A stretch of 64,000 nt of DNA, from NCBI GenBank assembly GCA_026182355.1, contig JAPFBL010000002.1, forward strand, positions 1,178,001 to 1,242,000. Reading direction: 5' to 3'. Shown here one piece after another: positions 54,001 through 63,964 of this stretch (position 1 is its first letter; each line of letters begins with the position of its first letter). The notes under the pieces were generated by a model. That model was not told the origin of the DNA. It made no database searches and was given only the letters and a program-made list of their open reading frames with translations. The position numbers and the translations under genes are program-made. Source of the stretch: Hermatobates lingyangjiaoensis (lineage: Eukaryota; Arthropoda; Insecta; Hemiptera; Hermatobatidae).

Positions 54001-56965
54001 TATGCGTACTTCCTCCTTTGAGTAATCGTATTTCATCAATTCTCGAAAATTCACTACCACAAAAAACTAATATTGACAAGAGTTAATGTAGTTTGTAGAC
54101 TGGCATGTCTCCAATAAGTTTAGATTTTAGTAATGCCCATCGAACTGATATAAAATAAGCCCTACTCGAATTAACTGAAGCTATAAGAATTTAACTTAAT
54201 TTCCCTACCCAATTTCTCTCTTGATATAGGCACAATTCCTTGTTTACTTGCAGTTAAATGTAAAAGTGGTTTAAGAACTTAGGAACAGTGCAATAGTAGA
54301 CTACTTTACACGTAAAATGTAAAGTTAATCGTAATTGCAAACTAATAGGTTACTGCAAAGAAAAACTTAGTTCAGGTTTAATAACGACTTTAGCAAATTC
54401 TACTGTGACAGCAATACTACCAGATTCATGCAATATCTGCATTTTACCCACAACTTTCTAAATCCCATATTTAAATTTGCTAGTATCTAAATATCTGGAC
54501 TTTAATATAAATGTAATAACAATCAACCTATGTAAGCATAACTTCAGATACCTTAATCAATAGGACATCTGACTACGCCAGCAACTCTTTCAATAATGGG
54601 TCTTGTAGAATACAATTTTAAACTCACCATCATAACTTTAAATGAACCATCTACTCTCACGTAAAATTCGTTCCAACATATCTAGGAAAATTTGTAATTA
54701 CCAGTTTGAGTCAACACAAACCTTGGACGGAAGGTAACAAAGAAAAAGTAGCCAGGATAATAGATAATTTATTACAATAAATTTGAGCAACTCCCAACGC
54801 ACACAATTATCACTGAATAGGTCCATTATGATTAAGGTAGTCTCCATCCAGCTGGTCAGTTCTCAACAGGAAAAGTAATGGTCACGGAAGAATACCCCTC
54901 TCTCAAATGGCTGAACTACCACAGGGTCAGGCTCCGTCAACAATGCAGGATTGGAGTCTTCTTTCATAACCTATTTTCCTTCACATAATAGTTCTTTCTA
55001 AAGTAACGTTTAACATGTTCAAGAAAACATTTCGTTAATTCCCCAAACCGTAACAGTTAAGAAACCTCTACAATGTATGTATATTCCAAAGCACGGTTAA
55101 CTGGTATAATTAGAACTACCTGAACTGAAGATTGAACCCGTTTTTTTTTTTTTAAGGAATGACAAGTTACATTCATAAACTTCATACGCAATTAAGGAAA
55201 TTAACAACTTCTGATTTGAAGTTTTTAAATTTGACATAAAAAGAAATTAATAATTTTAATAAATATCGTTACATAAAAATATTCCTTTACGTTTTTGGCA
55301 TTCCCAATAGCTTTTCTGTACTACCACAATCTAACATATTCAAAATGATTGGAAACTCACCTGACTGGTTAAGATTTAATAGTAAGATAAAGTAATAATT
55401 TAGATATCTTCAATATTTTTATGTACTTAGATACGCCAGTGCTGGGTTTTGAAATAAAACAGCTTAATAAAATATTTTATTCTCAAAATACCTTACCTAA
55501 ATTGACTATAGAACAACAAATTGCTCACTTTTCCAATTACTCCTTCTATAATTATTCATTTAACTATTCTAATGTATTTCCTATTAGTTCATTTAACTAT
55601 ATTTCCTATTCACACATTATGGTATAAACCATAGTTTTCTTTTCTATTAATGTATCTCTCCTCACACATACCAAAATTATCAGTATAAAAAACCATTACT
55701 ACATATCGATCATATCCACACCACACATACATACACAGAAATTAAAAAAAAAAAAAAATCAGTGTATACTTTCCTTTTACCTTTACCGACCAGTTGAGAT
55801 ATTTAATATACCATTCCAGGTAGTCTCGTAGAAACTTCAGTTTGAAAATCCTCAACCAGGATGAAGTCTTCGAAGCATAAATAGGGAGGGGAATAAAATA
55901 ACTAGAACCCTCCGACCTTAGTTACATAGAATCCCTATATAATAAAACCGCCAACTGCAATTCACTTAACTTGATACATATATCTTTCTTGACAGAATTC
56001 GTTCCTCTGGAGCAAACAGATAACTATTTTTTTTTTAAAATTGAATATTTAACAATAAACCTTTGGAATGATAACTGTCAAGAGGTCAGAAGTAATCAAC
56101 ACAAAATTCCAAATATTCAATTTTAACCTTCAAAATAGCTTACATGTTAATACTCATTTGCCACTTAAAACACACATATTTGTATTGATTGAGGTAACTA
56201 TATACTCTACTTCGCACTTCTCACTCCGTTTTCAAAAATATAAAACATACTTACCAATACTTACCATAACCTGGAGTAGAAGGTAATTAAATTTCAAAGA
56301 ATTTTAGATAAAAAAATTATCAAAAACTAATTGAAATTTAACAGTTTTGCCGAACAAAGTTTACATTACAAATAAAATTAGACCAAAATGAAGTTTCAAA
56401 TATAGGTTAATTAAAATAATATTTCCAGTAAGACAGGAAAGCATTCACTTCATTTTGGTTATAATAAACAATAGGCTGGGCACAAACAGATGGCCTTCAA
56501 GACCAGCAAGAGTCTGGTTCACAAATTACAAATTAAGTAGAACACCAAGTAACTGGGGATCAAGGATGTGACTTCGCTGAACTTAATGATCTGTGTATGC
56601 CTTACCTTTGAATTATAGGAAATTATGAATTTTTTACTGGTGTGGAATTTTTAATCAACACAAGTAAAAGGCTTATATAAAAAAGCACTCCTGGTGACTG
56701 AATAAGGAGTTCATTTTCAACAATTTTTAAAATGTTTATAAACAAGTAAATCTACAATTTACTCTCTCCTGAATAAACATTTTCACATAGAAAATGAACA
56801 ATTTCTGAAATGAAAAACCGTTGAGTTTAATTCTATAATTAGACAGAATCATAAATTTGAAGGTCATAATTTTTGTGGCGGATAAATGTAATTTGTAGGT
56901 TTCGAAAGAACTCCTTCATCCAGTAACGGAAGTGAAATGATCAACGAATGAATTGATGAAATTAC
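51060..56965. other. AT-rich DNA between GDAP2 and the BTB exons, nothing recognised
   Basis: This should be intron of the lola-like gene, or intergenic DNA holding the GDAP2 promoter or an upstream leader exon. I searched for paired Cys/His zinc-finger exons on the minus strand and saw none. Open frames at 52623-52814, 53882-54079, 55421-55627 and 56068-56286 have no family resemblance. Confidence 0.45.
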
Positions 56966-57070
56966 CTTGTGAATTATTTGCAGACTGACTGGACATTACC
57001 GCTGCCTGCGCTGCTGCGGCGAAGTCTTCACTGTTCATGGAGCCTCCATCCATTTGCCATTGACTCATGT
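56966..57070 (-). CDS. lola-like BTB gene, coding exon 3
   Basis: 105-nt exon with acceptor CATATTTTAG before 57070 and donor TCACAAG|GTAATT at 56966. The phase-1 G from the previous exon plus AC makes Asp. It reads DMSQWQMDGGSMNSEDFAAA then AQAAVMSSQSANNSQ, a Ser/Ala/Gln-rich linker. If the donor were not used, the frame would continue about 15 codons to a stop near 56920, giving a BTB-only isoform. Confidence 0.75.
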
Positions 57071-58428
57071 CTAAAATATGAAATGTTCAATAAATGAAAT
57101 GCCAATGTATAAATAACTTATTCCAACTTTAATAATATCGCTGAAATCATAAAATGAATATCATTGTAAAACGAATATTTGAAATTTACAAAAACGAAAT
57201 ATTTTACTGAATCGGATAAAATAAAACTACACCAAAAATTGTCTTACATTTGAGAATAACTTACCAGGTGTCATATCAGCTTGAGATGTCCCTGCCATTT
57301 CATAACTGTCATATTCATCTTCATCAAGGGTGAGGTCCTGGACGGGTTCGGGGGGTTCTTGGGTCTCGGGTTCAGTCTTCAGATGAGGGATTGGAGGAGG
57401 CTGCGAGCTTGCTTGAGGATCGGGGGGTTCCGTCTTCAATGATGGTGGGGGAGTTTCGAACCTTTCTTCCATTTTAACTATGGGGGCGGCGGGTACAACA
57501 GACCTTCTTGGAGAAGGAGCAGTTGTCATTCTGGCACCTACTAAACTACTATTATCACAGGAACTACTTTCGCTATCACAGTTATCTTCTCGAGACATTC
57601 GTCTCTGTCTTCGTCTTTTACTAGGGTCAGTCCCAAAGTCACCCTTTCTCTTCCCACCTCCTTCTTCACCACCGCCACCACCTCCTCCCTGGTCTGCTAA
57701 TCCTTTTACTTGGAGAGATTGGGCAGCTTTAAGAAAGGAGTCTAAATTACTTTGAGATACATTTACTTCCCCCTTGTACATATACTCCCTGACGGCTTTC
57801 AATTCCTCAATTTTGAGATCGTTAAAAATCAATATAGGATGACCAAACTGATTTGTCCTATTGTCATTGAGAAGTTTCTGAAACAGAAAAAAAAGATTGA
57901 TTAATGATTATAGACTTTTAAAATTTAAAAAAAAAAAACATTAAAACGAAGGTTTTAATTAACCTAATAATTAGCTATTAATTTGACGAGATTTTACTAA
58001 GCCATTGAAGTAAGAAGTGAATAAGTAATAAATCTGGAAAAACAAACTAATTATTCAAATTAGAAGTTGATATTAAATTTGATATAAATACCCAAACCCA
58101 ACGTTAAATGGCTTGAATGGTCATTGGACTAATCTGAAAATTTCATAGAATTAAGTCAACAAAAAAAAAAACCGTTAACCAGTAAATGAAGACTATTCAA
58201 CTTAGATATAAACTGTTAGTATTACGAACAGGGCAAATAGAATTTATGAATACATACCTCCAAATATGGACTGCAAGCAGATATTACTACTTGATGAGCT
58301 TTTATTGATTCTCCCTCTGCAGATAAAACACAATCAGCCATATTTTCAGAATCCAATAAGCTGTTAAAAACAGACAACAGCGTTGACTGGTGATTATTCC
58401 ATTTCAAGCAATACTGATCAGCCTCCAT
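56966..58428 (-). CDS. lola-like BTB/POZ transcription factor, N-terminal part
   Basis: Gene-level entry for exons 58258-58428, 57265-57877 and 56966-57070 (889 nt, 296 codons plus one base). The BTB domain spans residues 1-115 or so: MEADQYCLKWNNHQSTLLSV at the start, AHQVVISACSPYLE, then EYMYKGEVNVSQ and SLQVKGLADQ at its end. Such BTB-ttk domains of insects form dimers and tether nuclear regulators. The linker has a Gly run, a basic KRRRQRR stretch (likely nuclear signal), Pro-rich segments and QDLTLDEDEYDSYEMAGTSQ. That last block and WNNHQSTL resemble Drosophila Lola (EDLTLDEEDM, TAGTSQ). I therefore call it lola-like, while other BTB-ttk genes (broad, ttk, mod(mdg4)) remain possible. 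Zinc-finger exons were not found. Confidence 0.8.
57071..57264 (-). other. lola-like gene intron, 194 bp
   Basis: Donor CACCTG|GTAAGT at 57265/57264 and acceptor ATATTTTAG at 57071. AT-rich, no other feature. Confidence 0.8.
57265..57877 (-). CDS. lola-like BTB gene, coding exon 2 (BTB second half and linker)
   Basis: 613-nt exon with acceptor TTCTGTTTCAG before 57877, phase 0 in and phase 1 out. It opens KLLNDNRTNQFGHPILIFND, continuing the BTB fold after SPYLE, and ends the domain at LQVKGLAD. A seven-Gly run, KRKGDFGTDPSKRRRQRRMS, a Ser-rich patch, two LKTEP motifs within Pro-rich sequence (one of them an IKTEP/VKMEE-like possible SUMO site) and the acidic QDLTLDEDEYD block follow. Codon use is markedly more G+C-rich than the flanking DNA, as expected of real coding sequence. 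The plus-strand frame at 57480-57755 is its antisense shadow. Confidence 0.9.
57878..58257 (-). other. lola-like gene intron, 380 bp
   Basis: Donor TTGGAG|GTATGT at 58258/58257 and acceptor TCTGTTTCAG at 57878. AT-rich, no other feature. Confidence 0.85.
58258..58428 (-). CDS. lola-like BTB gene, coding exon 1
   Basis: 57 codons from the ATG at 58428 to donor TTGGAG|GTATGT, phase 0. An acceptor (TTCTGTTACAG) at 58439 places the ATG ten bases inside the exon, so the transcript must start in an upstream non-coding exon. It encodes the first half of the BTB domain: the YCLKWNN start typical of insect BTB-ttk proteins, the dimer-interface Asp-Cys (MADCVLSAEGESIKAHQ) and VVISACSPYLE. Confidence 0.92.
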
Positions 58429-58438
58429 TGTATAAAAT

Positions 58439-59083
58439 CTGTAACAGAAAATTCACACCATACAATGTCAATGTACCTTTTACTGGTAGTTAAATTCTAA
58501 ATTGAATGTACTCAAAGAGTACAGAAGTTATATTAGGCTTTAAGTTCAGGAAATTAAAATTTATATAGTAACCCTCAAACCAATTTTCGAATTAAATTGC
58601 CCAACTGGGCAAATATGTAAGTTACATGTAATGGAAAACAATCTTATCTATTCCAGTTTCAACTATATGTTAATTTAACGTCTAACACAAATGTGACCTG
58701 TTAGTGAAGAAGTGTGGACTTATATGACAACTGTTACTGAACTGGTATTAAGAAAATAAAAAAAAAATTAAGTTTTTGGAAAGCTGCAATGGCGCTTGAG
58801 GCGTCACCCACCCGCATTCAAAATGGTGATTCCAGGAAGCCAACGACCTGGATCAATTCTTAGATTGAATCGTTCATTACTAGGAACATATATCAGATTG
58901 TAAACGATTACAATTAAACCGTTGTAATTAAATAATTGTGTAAGAAGCAATAATTGAAATTTTAAAGTCGAAAAATGGATTAATTGAAATAAAAATTTAA
59001 CAATACACATTTTTTTTTAGCAATGGAATGCCCCATGCTAGATTCCGACTCTGTAAACAATAAAAACAAAAAAAATACAAGTT
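58439..59083 (-). other. Intron in the 5' leader of the lola-like gene
   Basis: Lies between the probable donor ATTTAT|GTAAGT at 59090/59089 and the acceptor at 58439. AT-rich with no other content. The 68-codon minus frame at 58804-59010 has no resemblance to known proteins. Confidence 0.55.
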
Positions 59084-59089
59084 ACTTAC

Positions 59090-59345
59090 ATAAATAAGCG
59101 TATAAGGAGGAGACGTGAACAGACCTAACCCAATTGCTCGACTGTGATGAGAACAAGAGTACTCAGCTAGGCGCAATCGGAGGAGAGGGGGACATTATAT
59201 GTGCGCAGAACGAAAAAATTTCACTACTGCGCAAGTTCATATTTTCAGAGCATGCGTCCAATGTTTGTGCCGTGTAACTCTCCGCTTCAACTTGCTGGAG
59301 TCTGGCGTGGGCAGCCATGATTCTTTCTTTCAACTTGGGACTTAA
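59090..59345 (-). promoter_or_regulatory. Probable first non-coding exon and core promoter of the lola-like gene
   Basis: A G+C- and CpG-richer block of about 250 bp ends on the minus strand in a strong donor (GTAAGT at 59089-59084). It contains the NRF1-like words TTGCGCAG, GCATGCTC and CTGCGCAC, and on minus ATCATGGCTGCCCACG, which resembles a YY1-type initiator site. No TATA box was found upstream of 59345. Position, composition and donor all suit the missing leader exon of the BTB gene. The transcription start itself is inferred. Confidence 0.5.
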
Positions 59346-61280
59346 AATAACCGAGAGATGTTTAAATCTCTAAAATACATGTTTATGGTGATTCAAATAT
59401 TCAAACTGATAACTAATACCATAATTACTTCACGATTAGTATTAAAACAAACAATATTAGGAAAATTAAAAAAAAACTTTGTATTGATTAATTCTAAATA
59501 CTTTCAATACTAGGGCCATCTATAAATTGTAAGAGGAATCAGATTGTTTTGTATTATAATTATTGATTGAATTAGCAGATTGCAGTCAATTTTCTATTAT
59601 CATTTCGAGATTTATATGTATTTAGTGTTTTAACTCTTAAAGGGAAATTTGTTTCTTTATCTAACAAATAACAATGTATAAATATCTAATACGAACTGTT
59701 AATATAATTGTTGGCTTCTTTACGATTAATTACACTTCCATCTTAATTGATAGGGCATAAGATAAACCACTTCATAGTTTCCCATTAATGATAAATACGA
59801 AATTCGTAAACAGTATTTACTTAAAAGAAGCCATCTTGGATCTGTTAATGTGATATACACCAACTGTTTACTTCTCCGAATATAATCAATCAATCTCCTG
59901 TTCTTCCTTGAGTTGATTTTTCTCTTTTCAAGCTTCAACAGAACGCTATTAAATTCGTTCAGCTGTATACTAAACATATATTCCTAACAGAGTGACCAGG
60001 ATGTCTTTCTTGTTATTCATTTTTCATTGCCAATATATTTTTTCATAAAAATAAAATTAAAATAATTTTGGTAATAGTGAAAATGAAATTAAAGTACTAT
60101 GTAAATAATATATCTACTTACTGATTATAATAAGGTAATTACTAATTACTATTTGTATATATAGTTTATGAAAGTATGTACGATTATAAGACTTTCAGGC
60201 TATGCCATAAGTAAAACAAACAAACTAAATTAGTGCCATCAGTGGCACTTGAAGAAGAAGTTTCAACTTCTTAACTAGTTTCTGTACTATTGGATTTTTC
60301 AATTTTTTGAAAGTTATGGGCACTATTTTAAATATTTCAAGTTTGATTTGTAAAAGAAGAATGCTTATTGAGAATAGTAAAAACATATTGATATAACCTT
60401 TGGATTGAGTGCGTATTGGAAAGGATATAAGGAGCTTGCTTGAAAGGAAGGCGGTTGATGGAGGAAGGAGAGGGATGTTACCGTTAAGGTTGATGATCTT
60501 AATATAGGAAATTCCTTACAGCTTACACATAACGTTATTTTTAAAGATTATATACGATAATTTATAAATATTGGAATCATCTAAGAAACAATTAAAACAA
60601 TTTTTCAATGTTACACAAATGTTACATTCTTCTATTTCTAATTTCAAACCTTGATATAAATTAAGAAGGGAAGCACAATTAATAAAATTGTTCTCCTTGT
60701 TAGTTACTCATTTAAGTTGACAAACAAAGGTAAGAAGAAACGTACTAGTATTGACCGCCTAAACTTAACCTTCTATTAAGGTTGCTAGAAGTTAGGCCTT
60801 GAAATATATTGTTTCAGAACTACCCTTTTCAGATTGAACTATAATTATTTTACAAGACATACATCGTTTTTAAGATGACAAGTAACTTTTTACATTTACT
60901 GATGATACTTGTTCAATATCATATATATTCTCAAACATTATTGTTTAAAAAAATAAAGTGGAAAATAATTGGTTAGATAAAAAATATTTGAAACGTTATG
61001 AAATTTCTCAATGATTGTAGGAAATTAAGTTATATATATTTCTAACAATATAATATGACTATAGGCAATTAAATCGACTTTTATACCTTTCAAGAAACTA
61101 GAAGTAATTTCAATTATTTTTCTAAATTATTATTTATTTAATAATTGTGTCTTTATTCATATGAATAAATGTTTAAGACAATATTAAATAATGATTAATT
61201 TAAATAATGATTTATTTAATTAATCTTAAATATTGATTATAAAACGTGTTGTCTGTTAGAAAGATAACTGAATAATTTTT
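59346..61280. other. AT-rich DNA upstream of the lola-like gene, nothing recognised
   Basis: No coding block, RNA gene or repeat family. The 83-codon minus frame at 59726-59977 has no recognisable motif. Confidence 0.5.
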
Positions 61281-61284
61281 TCCT

Positions 61285-61335
61285 AGAATAGGTTAGGTTA
61301 GGTTACAGTGGCCGTCCCGTGAGAGATTTCCTAGA
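61285..61335. repeat. (TTAGG)3 plus SINE-like head
   Basis: AATAGGTTAGGTTAGGTT then ACAGTGGCCGTCCCGTGAG, matching the layout at 20961-21000. Confidence 0.65.
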
Positions 61336-61867
61336 ATAAATGTAATTATTCTTGAATTCAAAAAGATTTATTTTTAATTAAATACCATTCTTGTCTATTT
61401 TCACATACAGTCAAAGGTCTTTGATTTTTAAGGAAAGACGTTAGTTTTATAATTTCCGTTATGTTAAGATGACTCCTCCTACTAGAAGGACACACACTTG
61501 CAGACCTGAACAGTAATTATTATTGGTATTATTACAAAGTATATAACACAAAATATAATTGCCATTTTGCAGTAGCACACTTGTAATCTCTATTTATTAT
61601 TACATAGTAATTGAATAGAACTGACTGAATAGGTAATAAGTACCGCTCACGCTATCCCTTCCGTCTTCTCCTATCCTATGTAGTTAGATATATAATTATT
61701 ATTCACAGTGAATGTTCTACCCTTGTACCGATTGCTATTTAAGTTTCTTTTGCTTGTGTATTGACACAATCCGGAACAGCAGAGAAAAGTTAAATAACCT
61801 ATCTAAAAATAACATTGACCCTATGAAGTTCTTTACTCTCCAATGACACACGGCAGCCAAAAAGTCC

Positions 61868-61868
61868 T

Positions 61869-61923
<55 letters not shown>
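61868..61923. repeat. (CT)n(TA)n microsatellite
   Basis: About 16 CT units (with one CCC) run into about 10 TA units, at the left border of a palindromic element. Confidence 0.95.
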
Positions 61924-61924
<1 letters not shown>

Positions 61925-61963
61925 CACTTTTTTTCGTTGGAAATACGATCCAAAACGGACAAA

Positions 61964-62863
61964 TATAGTTCAATATAAACAAAGAAACATAGAGAAATCA
62001 GAAGAACACACTTACAGTCTCTAATTTTCGGTTTGAACCGTCTTCAGGAGAGATAAGAGAGGGAAACCAAGCGCACTGGATCAGAGACGGTTGGAGACCA
62101 ACAGTGTTGCCGCATGCGCGCCCGTTCACAGAAAATAAGGTAGACAGGAATCAATTTATAATTAATTTATAATTTATAAAATAAAATAATGGAATATGAA
62201 AACAATAAATATATAAAAAAAGAAAAAATTGAAAAAATAAGGGAAATTGATACAGAGAAATTGATACATAAACAAAAGTGCTGACTATGCTATGATAAAA
62301 TAAAATAAAACTAAGAATACAAATAATAATAACAAATGAAATAATTTAATAAAAATACTACGAGCCTCCGAAGAAGCCCATATTTGGCTATTAAGTGCGC
62401 GTAGTGCACCTGGCCTCAATCTAAAGCGATAATGTCTAAAAGTTCCTTGCCTTTTCACATTTTTTTTTTTTTTTTTTTTTTTTTATTAAATTATTTCATT
62501 TGTTATTATTATTTGTATTCTTAGTTTTATTTTATTTTATCATAGCATAGTCAGCACTTTTGTTTATGTATCAATTTCTCTGTATCAATTTCCCTTATTT
62601 TTTCAATTTTTTCTTTTTTATATATTTATTGTTTTCATATTCCATTATTTTATTTTATAAATTATAAATTAATTATAAATTGATTCCTGTCTACCTTATT
62701 TTCTGTGAACGGGCGCGCATGCGGCAACACTGTTGGTCTCCAACCGTCTCTGATCCAGTGCGCTTGGTTTCCCTCTCTTATCTCTCCTGAAGACGGTTCA
62801 AACCGAAAATTAGAGACTGTAAGTGTGTTCTTCTGATTTCTCTATGTTTCTTTGTTTATATTG

Positions 62864-62870
<7 letters not shown>
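61964..62870. repeat. Palindromic element, family G, 388-bp near-perfect arms
   Basis: Arms 61964-62352 and 62484-62870 are almost identical inverted copies around a 131-bp loop. The loop is distinct (GAGCCTCCGAAGAAGCCC, AAGTGCGCGTAGTGCACC) and ends in a T24 run. Reading outward, each arm gives GTGAACGGGCGCGCATGCGG, CAACACTGTTGGTCTCCAAC, then CTCCTGAAGA, a GGTT/AACC hairpin, GAAA and GACTGTAAGTGTG (minus 62047-62026; plus 62787-62808). The high identity between arms indicates recent origin or gene conversion. No coding capacity. Confidence 0.93.

Positions 62871-62906
<36 letters not shown>
62865..62906. repeat. (TA)n microsatellite
   Basis: About 20 TA units between two palindromic elements. 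Confidence 0.95.
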
Positions 62907-62911
<5 letters not shown>

Positions 62912-62929
62912 AAAAAGACAACAAATAGA

Positions 62930-63098
62930 AGAAGCGAGAAAACTTACTGGGTCGATATTTCGAACTGAAGTTCGTCGTCAGGGAGAAGAAGGGAAGAAGA
63001 AGGGAAGAGGAAGATTTCTTCCTCTTCCCTTCTTCTTCCCTTCTTCTCCTGAGAGAGAGAGAGAAAGAGAAGAGAGAGAGAGAGTGAGAGAGAGAGAG

Positions 63099-63130
<32 letters not shown>

Positions 63131-63131
63131 C
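62930..63131. repeat. Family D element with purine/pyrimidine hairpin and GA/CT/TA tracts
   Basis: On minus, 62981-62958 reads CTGACGA, a GAAC-TTCA-GTTC hairpin and GAAATATCGACC. The flanking GAAGAAGGGAAGAGGAAGA is followed by its inverted copy TCTTCCTCTTCCCTTCTTC, then GA, CT and TA tracts to 63131. Open frames over it are low-complexity shadows. Confidence 0.8.
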
Positions 63132-63166
63132 TTCGAATAAAATGAAAGGTCCGTGTGGACAATAAA

Positions 63167-63408
63167 CACTTTAACACATAGAAAAGAACACAGAAAGACA
63201 CTACAGAACTCACTTCGATATTTCGACATCCGTCGTCATCGGGAAGAAGTGCGAAGTACTCGCGTTGAGAAGCAAACTGCTACAAGCAAATAGCAGTTTG
63301 CTTCTCAACGCGAGTACTTCGCACTTCTTCCCGATGACGACGGATGTCGAAATATCGAAGTAAGTTCTGTAGTGTCTTTCTGTGTTCTTTTCTATGTGTT
63401 AAAGTGTA
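63167..63408. repeat. Palindromic element, family E, about 119-bp near-perfect arms
   Basis: 63167-63285 and 63290-63408 are inverted copies with almost no loop. Outward, each arm reads GAGTACTTCGCACTTCTTCC, GATGACGACGGATGTCGAAA and TATCGAAGT (minus 63241-63221; plus 63332-63352), then CTATGTGTTAAAGTG at the end. Confidence 0.92.
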
Positions 63409-63409
63409 T

Positions 63410-63780
63410 ATATGAGTCGTTATCAGCCTTTGGAGCGATTCACTTCTTTTCCTGAAGACGAGGATATCGAAATATAGTAGTGAGTTCAGTGGTTTCCTTT
63501 CTATGTGTTCTTTTTTAAATTCTAGTTTATATATATATATATATAAATGAAAAAGACAACACATAAAACAAAGGTATAAAAGTCTTATTTTTTTTATGTG
63601 TTGTCATTTTTATTTATTTATCTGTCCGGTTTGGACTGTTTAGTATTTTCATATATATATATACATATAGTAGTAGTAGTATATATAGTATATATCGAAA
63701 TATAGTAGTGTGTTCAATGATTTCTTTTCTATGTGTTCTTTTGAAAATTCTAGTTTATATATATATATATATATATCATG
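63410..63780. repeat. Family E half-elements between (TA)n tracts
   Basis: 63421-63525 carries a full module on plus (63454-63474: CTGAAGA, hairpin, GAAATATAG) followed by GTGAGTTCAGTGG and TTTCTATGTGTTCTTTT. 63690-63750 is a 5'-truncated copy beginning ATATCGAAATATAGTAGTG. Confidence 0.7.
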
Positions 63781-63814
63781 ATAAACGGAAACGGTCCCGG
63801 AGGGCAGATTACAT

Positions 63815-63946
63815 TTAAAATAAACTGTGAAACATAACTAAAACATAACAAAGACTCACTTTTATGTATTTCAACCGTAATGGCGGTCGAAATATTGAAA
63901 AGTGAGTCTTTGTAATGTTTATATCTATGTTTCACAGTATATTTTA
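63815..63946. repeat. Palindromic element, family F, about 60-bp arms
   Basis: TAAACTGTGAAACATAACTA and CAAAGACTCACTTTT on the left are matched by AAAAGTGAGTCTTTG and CTATGTTTCACAGTATATTT on the right. The centre is CAACCGTAATGGCGGTCGAA. Confidence 0.85.
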
Positions 63947-63964
63947 AGTACATATTTATATATA

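Noticed and set aside
57480..57755. A 91-codon plus-strand gene
   Set aside because: It is exactly antisense to the lola-like exon at 57265-57877, whose minus-strand frame is longer and continues a BTB domain.
23400..62981. Firm call of hammerhead ribozymes
   Set aside because: The CTGANGA and GAAA strings flank a hairpin, but there is an extra base before the stem and I could not draw stem III with a NUH cleavage site. Kept only as a candidate structured module.
61735..63953. Several minus-strand frames of 67-94 codons with YIYIY, ERERE or SLSLS runs
   Set aside because: They translate TA, GA and CT microsatellites and palindromic elements.
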